A DNA stretch of 12,733 bases from Candidatus Colimorpha onthohippi. GTDB taxonomy: Bacteria; Bacteroidota; Bacteroidia; Bacteroidales; P3. Shown here one piece after another: positions 7,801-12,733 of this stretch. The notes beneath the pieces were generated by a model that was given only the letters and a program-made list of their open reading frames with translations, searched no databases and was not told the DNA's origin. A program made the translations under genes and the position numbers. Numbering within the stretch: position 1 is the first letter of the stretch; every line of letters begins with the position of its first letter. The stretch lies in the NCBI GenBank assembly GCA_018064565.1, contig JAGHVA010000177.1, forward strand, positions 1 to 12,733, written 5' to 3'.

Positions 7801-10755
7801 AAGTCGTATGTTGTCAAATGCTATGGTGTTTCGCCCTATGGTTATCTCATAAAAGGTGTTTACGTTATGCTGGCGGCTACCCATTCTAAATATAATGGTG
7901 TCGCCTACTATTGCGGTTGTTTTGTTCACATGACACCACAGCAGTTTGTCGCTTTGTGGGCGGGTGGCATCATGACTCGTAACATGTATTATCTTTGAAC
8001 ATTCTATACGTTTGCCCGCATGGTTCTGGGTGGCTATACTGATGCGGTATAGCCCGTCAGGCTGGATGCCGACGGCTATTTTGTTGTCTCCTGTATCGTT
8101 GCTTTGTGTTCTTAGGGTGTAGCATATTTCCTTTATGGGATATCGTGTCTCGTCGTCACCGTCATATTGGTATTCGGCAAAACGGCTTCTGAATTCTGTT
8201 TCTGTAAGGGTGTTCTGATAGCCCTCTATATGGTTGGGGTGCTTTATGCGTGTTGTGGCGGGAGCCTCCAACTCGGCCACCGTAATCTCAATGTCTCGTT
8301 TTGCGGGTGTTCCATTCAGCGTTTGGCATCGGTAGGTTATCTCTTTTAGGGTATCAACATCCTCTGGTGTCAAAATCTCAAGCCATGAGTCGTTGTCCCC
8401 AACCAGTCGGTTACAACTTGCTTCATGTGTTTCTCCGTTGATGTCGGTCGCTATGGCTTTGACGGTGTATAGGTATGTCGTGTTTGTGTCTTGGGTGCTG
8501 TTGTCAAAGGTAATCTCAAAGTGTCCTTCTTCATCGCTCCATGTCTCACCTTGATGCACAATGCCTTCATCTTCTTTGTCCCACCACCATCGCCCCATCT
8601 TGCTGCGGTTCACGGTATAGGTGATTCGTGCTTTGGCTACCGCAATCCCAGTATAACTTGTCAGCAGTCCACTCACAGTTATCGTGTCGTCTGCCCGTTT
8701 GTCACGGTCTTCACTATTCATCGTTATTTTGAAGTGTGGCTGCTTGTATTGTTCTATATTTATGGAGTGTCGTCCTATCTCATGGTCACTATCAGTTGTT
8801 GTGGTTGGTCGGCTTGTGTTGCTCTCGTTAGTTTGTGTTACCACAATCGTATGTCTTCCCGGCAAGGCATCGGCGGGTATGTGCAGTGCCACGGGGGCTC
8901 GCCCATCAGCATCAGGGGTTACTGTCTGACTGGCAAGTGTGTCATTCCAATAGCGAGCAAGTCGGCAGTGTATGGTCTTGTTAGGCTCTGTATGGGGGTC
9001 GTTGTATTGGTTGCTATACACCACCACTGTGGCTTGAATGGTCTCGTCCAGTCGGTAAACGGGTCTGTCTGTAAATATGCTGCAGTGCAGCTGTCGGGTA
9101 GCTGGTCGCTCTATGTAGGGCGGTTCTGTCTGTAGCGTCAGACTCTCGTTGGCGGTCTCAATCATTAGTTTGTCTTTCTTTTGCGTTGCAGGCAGGTCAA
9201 GCGAGTACCATCCGTTTGTGTCGGTATGTGTTTTGCGGTTGGCTGATTGTAGTCGTACCTGTGCGCCTGCTATGGGTAGTCCGCTGTTGCGGTTCAGTAC
9301 GTAGCCACTCCTCAGTGTGCCGCTCAATTGCGCAGCATGTGGTTCGGTATGCACATGTTCGGCAGTGAGCAGCACGAGTTCGCTGCTCTTAAACAGGTAG
9401 GTGGTGTAGTTGTCGCTGTCAATGTCGTTGGTGGGCGATAGTATAAGCACATAGTCGCCAATGGGCATGGGTGGGATGTAGCAGTAGGTGTTTAGTGGTT
9501 GGTGGTCGTCTGGGTGTGCGATAGGTTGTTGCCAAGCGGTTAGCGGTTTCCGAAGGTGTGGGGCTTTAGAATTTGTATTCTTGTTTCTTCCGTTCTGAGT
9601 CGGGGCGCTGTTGTCTTGTCGTTCTACTATTTGGCAGTATAGCGTGTCTATGTTGCGTAGGGTTACGCCTATCATACTCTCTTTGTCGGTGGTCTCGGTT
9701 CCGCTTGGTTTTGATACTGCTATCGAGGGCGATATGATGGATAGCCGTATGTTCTTGCATGCGGCAACACCTTCGTCATTTTGGTAGCGTGCTTCTACGG
9801 TGTCACAGAGATGTAGGGCCTCTGTGTATTTCCCGTTGGCATTCAGTAAGGTAGCCGCTTCGGCGTATAGTCGGCTGGCTACGGCACTCTCGCTTTCTCG
9901 GTATTTCTCAATCAGCTGCGTCCATACGGCAACTTGCTCGTTCCATGAGTGGAATCCGTTGTTGAGTATGAGCCTTGTTTTTTCTATGTCCAGATAGATT
10001 AGGATCGATTCGGCATCTGCTCCATCAAACGATGGGTCGGCAGAGTGCTTTTGATATAGCATCTCAAGTAGTTTAAGTGCTGTATCGGTGTTGTCCTGTA
10101 TAGGATTGTTATATTGCTTACAATATATGGCGTTATGAACCACCAAGTCCAACAATGTGGGGGTAAGCAGTATGTTTTTGGCTGTTGGCGACTCTGGGTA
10201 TTTGCTTAAAATCCGCTCATATCGTTTGGCAGGCGTCTGCCATAGTAGGTCTATGGGTTCGAGCGACAGCTTGAGGTAGTACTCTAATTTCTGTTGCCGT
10301 TGTTGCTCGTCAGTGGTCATGCTGGACTGATACGATGTGAGGATTTTACTGAGGAGTGCTGCGCACATGGCTTGGTCGGCAGTGGATAACATCGGGTATA
10401 ACTCTTCATAGCGTTTTATCGCGGCAGCCATCGGCTCTTCCGTAAACTCTTTTTCTGCTTCGGTAACATAAGCGGCAGCTATGAGGGTCTCCCAAGAGCG
10501 GTTCTCGGATATGGCGGTTTGCAGCATCGCCTGTGCTTTCTCACATGCCTTTTTATATTGCTGTTCGTCAAGTAATCGATCTACCTCATCAAGCAGCAAC
10601 TCCACCCGTTGTTTGGCGGTAGGATAGTCATCGGCATGAGTGCGCGTGGTCGCGCCGCAAGTCAGGCTAATGGCAAACCACCCGATTATCAATATCACGT
10701 TTTTAAGCATTTTTGCGTGAAGTAGTGTTGAGGTTGACATAGAACTTTGTCTCAT
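4867..10755 (-). CDS. Alpha-2-macroglobulin family protein lacking the thioester
   Basis: The 1962-residue exported protein belongs to the bacterial alpha-2-macroglobulins, large periplasmic proteins thought to trap or block proteases. Domains in order: signal sequence (hydrophobic core about 19-32); helical TPR-like region (about 40-340); an MG domain; a carboxypeptidase-regulatory-like beta domain (about 476-525); MG2 with F-T-D-R-P-V-Y-R (about 560-567); further MG domains; a Met-rich linker (1156-1191); the A2M block with L-P-Q-L-Q-S-D and A-P-E-A-L-T-T-W (about 1220-1250); an alpha/alpha thioester-type domain with N-S-D-G-G-W (about 1530); and a C-terminal MG domain. The thioester C-x-E-Q is replaced by S-N-I-Y at 1436-1439. 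ATG 10755 follows an A-rich stretch typical of this phylum; ATG 10710 (residue 16) gives a shorter, tidier signal peptide and is a fair alternative. No PBP1c gene is adjacent. The frame is intact throughout. Confidence 0.92.
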   Translation of the reverse strand: MRQSSMSTSTLLHAKMLKNVILIIGWFAISLTCGATTRTHADDYPTAKQRVELLLDEVDRLLDEQQYKKACEKAQAMLQTAISENRSWETLIAAAYVTEAEKEFTEEPMAAAIKRYEELYPMLSTADQAMCAALLSKILTSYQSSMTTDEQQRQQKLEYYLKLSLEPIDLLWQTPAKRYERILSKYPESPTAKNILLTPTLLDLVVHNAIYCKQYNNPIQDNTDTALKLLEMLYQKHSADPSFDGADAESILIYLDIEKTRLILNNGFHSWNEQVAVWTQLIEKYRESESAVASRLYAEAATLLNANGKYTEALHLCDTVEARYQNDEGVAACKNIRLSIISPSIAVSKPSGTETTDKESMIGVTLRNIDTLYCQIVERQDNSAPTQNGRNKNTNSKAPHLRKPLTAWQQPIAHPDDHQPLNTYCYIPPMPIGDYVLILSPTNDIDSDNYTTYLFKSSELVLLTAEHVHTEPHAAQLSGTLRSGYVLNRNSGLPIAGAQVRLQSANRKTHTDTNGWYSLDLPATQKKDKLMIETANESLTLQTEPPYIERPATRQLHCSIFTDRPVYRLDETIQATVVVYSNQYNDPHTEPNKTIHCRLARYWNDTLASQTVTPDADGRAPVALHIPADALPGRHTIVVTQTNESNTSRPTTTTDSDHEIGRHSINIEQYKQPHFKITMNSEDRDKRADDTITVSGLLTSYTGIAVAKARITYTVNRSKMGRWWWDKEDEGIVHQGETWSDEEGHFEITFDNSTQDTNTTYLYTVKAIATDINGETHEASCNRLVGDNDSWLEILTPEDVDTLKEITYRCQTLNGTPAKRDIEITVAELEAPATTRIKHPNHIEGYQNTLTETEFRSRFAEYQYDGDDETRYPIKEICYTLRTQSNDTGDNKIAVGIQPDGLYRISIATQNHAGKRIECSKIIHVTSHDATRPQSDKLLWCHVNKTTAIVGDTIIFRMGSRQHNVNTFYEITIGRNTIAFDNIRLDNNIKTIKIPITEAMKGNFTINATAIKYGRQQDYSQTIAVPYHDKKLTIDFESFRDKVTPGSNEEWKIRIKDSEGQPISAAMILTLYDAALDHYGMMNWTLWPWKINTSHSHLRYYENTIDIDYRLWNMMNDYGRSTHIPYYDQREEETTAFYGYTIEKGIATQRLKYLRMTSMAYAMPKSGNLNRAMMMNDMMSETESVTPQKMMLADEAKLDAGLPTDITETPLRENLSTHGIYLPQLQSDSNGSLTATFRAPEALTTWNLLGIAYTQQLSTGTKTKQLITSKPIMVEPMVPRYMREGDSAELKVKITNHTETDDTLMVSIKLTDTENGSLWQKETLQKVTISKKESQAVGFAVVVPHGIERINYEIRAKGRYGSDGERNQIPVLSNRQTVTESQAMYLNGIGEKQYTLPTLENTQTRKVEQLSVEYTANPIWHAVNTLPYISLQENPSNIYLGTAIYVNKLSRNILDEQPTIETMVAEERAAGRDYRSRLHQNEAIQNSKLTNSPYLPDAQNEEERAAKVAIHFDRNRIDDELTTCIKKLNNNQNSDGGWCWIAGQPKSDEYATRRILQTLGNLNADSRTEIEPAITKALLYLDQIAYNKYQYYKKHKITDALDINYLYIRSMYSQHSIKKEYQEAYNYFWNNAQKHNKKITSLYHTAELALILNRNGERQMAKTLLNRLLQKSLTNDEMGIYWRDNVSGLLYEERPIEVQSMIIKAFAEIMPNASDTIAQMQQWLLKQRQTTLWNSDIATIDALGALLLNQHCGKTVATGEGEIRCGQDTITSQGAAGYAQKTWKGSELTDDHRTITIAQKTNNIGWGAAYWQYSDETSKITNSAMGVTLHKETMRKNADGKWVALHDGDSVRLGEKLRVEIAITCDRTLEYIELRDGRPSGCEPTDTYSGWRWSDGTSYYCVVLDYENKMYINHIEKGKHVTNYEMYANQCGTYESGVTTLQSLYAPEFRAVAPSIKLNITE

Positions 10756-10899
10756 GTTTTTTCAGTTTTTGATGTCAGGTTAAGCCCTCTATGTATGCTA
10801 TTATTGGGTGCTTATTGCAAAGTTTTGGAGAGCATAGATTTGGTTGCATGACGTTTTAACGGGGTTTACTCGGCAAATAGCTACCCAAAAAATGCGTAG

Positions 10900-10931
10900 C
10901 AAAGATACAGCATTTGTTGTTACCATCCAAA
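10900..10931 (-). promoter_or_regulatory. Promoter of the macroglobulin gene
   Basis: On the minus strand TTTG (10931-10928) is followed after exactly 20 bases by TATCTTTG (10907-10900), a complete match to both Bacteroidetes promoter elements. Transcription would start near 10894, leaving about 140 bases before ATG 10755. Confidence 0.8.
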
Positions 10932-10935
10932 CGGG

Positions 10936-10965
10936 TACCTATCGCTACCCATATACCTATCGCTA
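10936..10965. repeat. 12-bp direct repeat upstream of the macroglobulin promoter
   Basis: TACCTATCGCTA occurs twice without mismatch, at 10936-10947 and 10954-10965, 18 bp apart start to start. The nearer copy is four bases upstream of the macroglobulin -33 box, a normal position for an activator or repressor site. Looser TATCG/CTAT-like sequence continues to about 11000. A regulator-binding role is inference. Confidence 0.55.
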
Positions 10966-11160
10966 TTTATAGTCATCTATTGTTATCATCGTCAGCTATC
11001 CACCAGCTCAACAATAATTTTGTAGATTTAGGACTCCTCAAAAAAGTGTGAATAGCCATTGCTGATAGTGGAGAACTATCCATTTAGTTGCTCAAATGCT
11101 TTCAAATCGGGGTTATAAAGCCGATGCTTTTTGTGTAATATGTTGTCAATAAGTGCAATA

Positions 11161-11200
11161 CAAAGTGGTGCAAAATGGTTCAAAGTGGTACAAAATGGTG
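11161..11200. repeat. Four tandem 10-bp repeats upstream of the beta-barrel gene
   Basis: Four consecutive 10-bp units share the form CAAARTGGTN: CAAAGTGGTG, CAAAATGGTT, CAAAGTGGTA and CAAAATGGTG. Units 1 and 3, and 2 and 4, are most alike, so it also reads as two 20-bp repeats. The array ends 14 bp before the -7 box at 11215 and covers the place where the -33 box should be. The 10-bp period puts each unit on nearly the same helix face, as expected of a cooperative protein-binding array. Confidence 0.85.
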
Positions 11201-11214
11201 CGAAGCATATGTTG

Positions 11215-11222
11215 TACTTTTG
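11215..11222 (+). promoter_or_regulatory. Promoter -7 box of the beta-barrel gene
   Basis: TACTTTTG matches TAnnTTTG, preceded by TTG and followed by C. No TTTG-like sequence lies 19-21 bases upstream, where the tandem repeats sit, which suggests dependence on an activator. A start near 11228 would give an AT-rich leader of about 70 bases. Confidence 0.6.
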
Positions 11223-11296
11223 CAAAATCAAACCGATTAACCGATTATTTAACCGTTGTAAACATTCTTTTTATTAACTTTAAATTTTTAGTTATT

Positions 11297-12103
11297 ATGA
11301 AAATTAAATTATGTTCTATTGCCGTAGTGGCACTTACAATTGTTAGTATGGGTTCTGTGCAGGCAGAAAGTTTGAGTGGTGTTACCACTATAACTTCAAA
11401 TAACCAACATGAATTGCTTGATGCTTCGATTAGTTCAGCCAGCATTGCATCTTCAAATATGGCAAGCCCAGACAACTTTTTGTCGTTTGACAAACGTCGT
11501 TATTTTGGAAAAAAAGATAACAAATTAGCCATTGGCGCTCAGTTGACCATTTGTGGAAGTGGAAAGATGGGTGCGGGTCTTCGGTTTGGCTACAATTTTA
11601 CCGACATTCTTCGGTTTGTGGTCGAAGGAGATTATTATTTCAATGGTCCGTCAAAATACAAAACAATGACTGATAATGGTGAAATAGCAGATCATTTCTT
11701 TGGCCGTTTGTGGGATTTTAACCCAAGTCTAAATTTTGTGTTTGGTGATGGTGATTTTCATTTCTATCTCGTGACGGGTCTTACTGTTGCTTATGGACAT
11801 TCTGAAATTGAGTCAATTTTTGACGATGCTTTCGATTATACGGACGAATTAGTAACAATAAATGGGCAAGAGTATTGGAAAGAGAATGTTTATTATAGGG
11901 AATGTGGTGGTAGTGAAGAGTACTTTAGAATTGACAATAATAAGCCAGATCCTATTTGGGCTTTTGGTTTGAATCTTGGTTGTGGTATAGAATATCAAAT
12001 TACTCCATCATTCCGTATGAGTCTTGAACAGTCGGCCTCGATTACCTTGCCAATTTCTCAAACTGCTTGGACTTGGAAATTAGGAGGACACTATTGCTTC
12101 TAA
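11297..12103 (+). CDS. Outer-membrane beta-barrel protein, unknown function
   Basis: The 268-residue protein has a Sec signal peptide (K2 and K4, hydrophobic core, cleavage V-Q-A|E after residue 23). A Ser/Asn-rich linker to about residue 65 follows. The rest shows alternating polar and hydrophobic stretches rich in Gly and aromatic residues, such as K-L-A-I-G-A-Q-L and G-A-G-L-R-F-G-Y-N-F, typical of beta strands. It ends K-L-G-G-H-Y-C-F, and a C-terminal Phe is the usual barrel-assembly signal. It fits the small porin-like or OmpW/OmpX-like barrels common in Bacteroidetes; I cannot place it in a characterised family. ATG 11297 is chosen because only it gives a signal peptide; the 48 upstream codons translate the repeat array and leader. 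The gene is alone in its unit, with the tandem-repeat promoter upstream and a strong terminator 130 bases downstream. Confidence 0.85.
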   Translation: MKIKLCSIAVVALTIVSMGSVQAESLSGVTTITSNNQHELLDASISSASIASSNMASPDNFLSFDKRRYFGKKDNKLAIGAQLTICGSGKMGAGLRFGYNFTDILRFVVEGDYYFNGPSKYKTMTDNGEIADHFFGRLWDFNPSLNFVFGDGDFHFYLVTGLTVAYGHSEIESIFDDAFDYTDELVTINGQEYWKENVYYRECGGSEEYFRIDNNKPDPIWAFGLNLGCGIEYQITPSFRMSLEQSASITLPISQTAWTWKLGGHYCF

Positions 12104-12234
12104 TTAGTGAATTTTCTAATGAATAATGGATAAAACCGCAAGTATCAGCAAAATTCTTTAGGCAGAGAGTTCTCAATAATAGCAACTTAATAAACTGCCA
12201 TACGAGTGTATTTTTATTCTTTGAAAGTTTGTTG

Positions 12235-12265
12235 AAGGCATCTGCATACGGCAGATGCCTTTTTT
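12235..12265 (+). terminator. Rho-independent terminator
   Basis: AAGGCATCTGC (12235-12245) and GCAGATGCCTT (12251-12261) form a perfect 11-bp stem with a five-base loop, running into a T-tract ending at 12265. It is the only textbook intrinsic terminator here and serves the beta-barrel gene, leaving a 3' untranslated region of about 130 bases with no recognisable ORF. Confidence 0.85.
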
Positions 12266-12273
12266 AGTAACCC

Positions 12274-12311
12274 TATAGTAAAACTATAATCACTCTCTGC
12301 TGTGGCAGAGA
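12274..12311. other. Two small hairpins after the terminator
   Basis: TATAGT/ACTATA (12274-12279 and 12283-12288, three-base loop) is followed by TCTCTGC/GCAGAGA (12294-12300 and 12305-12311, four-base loop). They lie in the otherwise featureless AT-rich spacer between the terminator and the rRNA promoter. No function is evident; I saw no gene from 12312 to 12516. Confidence 0.4.
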
Positions 12312-12516
12312 TATATTATGCAATATTTGCCTTATGCGTTGATTATCAGTGAGTAATTTATTTTTTTTGAAATATCGTGTAGCATTTCATTCAAAAATGT
12401 CGAAAAAAGCAAATAGTACTCCCCAAAAATACCGCATTATCCACCTCGAAGCTGTGCAAATTCATAACGGAAGATCAGTGAATTAAGAGCAAATAGTTAA
12501 GATTTATCAAAAAAAG

Positions 12517-12547
12517 TTTGTCAGTATCAAAAATGGTTGTATCTTTG
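12517..12547 (+). promoter_or_regulatory. rRNA operon promoter
   Basis: TTTG (12517-12520), a 19-base spacer and TATCTTTG (12540-12547) match both Bacteroidetes promoter elements completely. A-rich sequence (including a run of seven A at 12509-12515) lies directly upstream, as in UP-like elements of strong promoters. Transcription should start near 12553, about 140 bases before the mature 16S end. Confidence 0.85.
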
Positions 12548-12550
12548 CAT

Positions 12551-12657
12551 CCTCTTTTGACGGGGGGTTACCCCTCAAAATGAGCGAGAGGACATTGATA
12601 TTTTGTGATAAGAGATAGCGTGTGTCAAAGTCCTTGACGAGGTCAAGGCGAGACACA
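12551..12657 (+). ncRNA. Structured leader of the pre-rRNA
   Basis: Two strong foldbacks lie between the promoter and 16S. The first pairs TTTTGA (12555-12560) with TCAAAA (12575-12580) around a G-run and CCCC, and CCTC (12551-12554) can pair with GAGG (12588-12591). The second nests CCTTGAC/GTCAAGG (12632-12638, 12642-12648, loop GAG) inside TGTGTC/GACACA (12621-12626, 12652-12657). Neither has a following U-tract, so they look like leader or processing structures, not terminators. Their role is inferred from position. Confidence 0.6.
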
Positions 12658-12692
12658 AAGATGAGTCAAAAAGGTTATAAAAAACAATTCTT

Positions 12693-12733
12693 ACAATGAA
12701 GAGTTTGATCCTGGCTCAGGATGAACGCTAGCG
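12693..12733 (+). rRNA. rrs: 16S ribosomal RNA, 5' end only
   Basis: The last 41 bases contain the universal 16S start AGAGTTTGATCCTGGCTCAG followed by GATGAACGCTAGCG, the Bacteroidetes form. Alignment with E. coli position 6 (the G of TGAAGAG at 12698) puts mature position 1 at about 12693. The gene continues beyond the window, and a 23S/5S operon probably follows. Confidence 0.97.

Larger units (their letters stand above)
10756..11296. other. 541-bp divergent intergenic region
   Basis: The region separates the macroglobulin and beta-barrel genes. It contains the macroglobulin promoter, a 12-bp direct repeat, a small hairpin (GATAGT/ACTATC, 11064-11080), four tandem 10-bp units and the beta-barrel -7 box. 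The macroglobulin leader would be about 140 bases, long for this window. I see no tRNA, no convincing small ORF and no mobile-element end here. Confidence 0.6.

Noticed and set aside
8491..9135. Long plus-strand frame of 214 codons opposite the macroglobulin gene.
   Set aside because: It lies wholly antisense to well-conserved macroglobulin domains and its product is low-complexity and Cys/Val-rich with no family features. It is a shadow of the real gene, like the other frames from 5064 to 9997.
10835..10842. Plus-strand TAGATTTG, a full match to the -7 consensus, inside the macroglobulin leader region.
   Set aside because: The nearest -33-like sequence (ATTG, 10814-10817) is at a 17-base spacing, no gene follows for 450 bases, and a few such matches are expected by chance in this window. 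It also breaks the pyrimidine pattern of the six supported boxes.
11153..11296. 48-codon N-terminal extension of the beta-barrel frame.
   Set aside because: It translates the tandem repeats and the AT-rich leader, and it would bury the signal peptide. The real start is 11297.
12409..12497. GCAAATAGT repeated at 12409 and 12489 upstream of the rRNA promoter.
   Set aside because: A nine-base repeat in AT-rich spacer, 80 bases apart and without symmetry or phasing, is not convincing.

Overview
The window looks like an ordinary chromosomal stretch from a member of the Bacteroidota, most probably order Bacteroidales. Three things support this. The last 41 bases match the start of a Bacteroidetes-type 16S rRNA gene. 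Every recognisable promoter carries the Bacteroidetes -7 box TAnnTTTG, not an E. coli -10. The proteins are typical of the group: a GH106-like lipoprotein, a very large alpha-2-macroglobulin with a carboxypeptidase-regulatory-like insert, and a small outer-membrane beta-barrel. Start sites lack Shine-Dalgarno sequences and sit behind A-rich stretches, as is usual in this phylum. I cannot name a genus.

Layout. Positions 1-1945 hold a minus-strand operon: a GT4 glycosyltransferase, a small secreted protein, and a second secreted protein that overlaps it by ATGA and runs off the left edge. A long inverted repeat (2141-2182) separates this operon from a GH106-like lipoprotein gene (2195-4198, minus). 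A compact divergent promoter region (4199-4293) serves that gene and a plus-strand DEDDh exonuclease gene (4294-4797), whose mRNA seems almost leaderless. The exonuclease converges on a 1962-residue alpha-2-macroglobulin gene (4867-10755, minus). A 541-bp divergent intergenic region with two sets of short direct repeats follows. Next come a plus-strand outer-membrane beta-barrel gene (11297-12103), a strong terminator (12235-12265), an AT-rich spacer, and an rRNA promoter with a structured leader before the 16S gene (from 12693).

How the parts work together. Most products are predicted for the envelope: a glycosyltransferase working on surface or secreted glycans, an outer-membrane or periplasmic glycosidase, a periplasmic macroglobulin, a beta-barrel and small exported proteins. 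Nothing shows that they form one pathway; the promoters indicate at least five independent transcription units plus the rRNA operon. I see no phage, insertion sequence, CRISPR array, toxin-antitoxin pair or defence system, and I do not think the window holds a new multi-gene system. The best leads are the macroglobulin that has lost its thioester tetrad, the four 10-bp tandem repeats that replace the -33 box of the beta-barrel promoter, the near-leaderless exonuclease mRNA, and the shared extended promoter motif TTGTAYYTTTGC.
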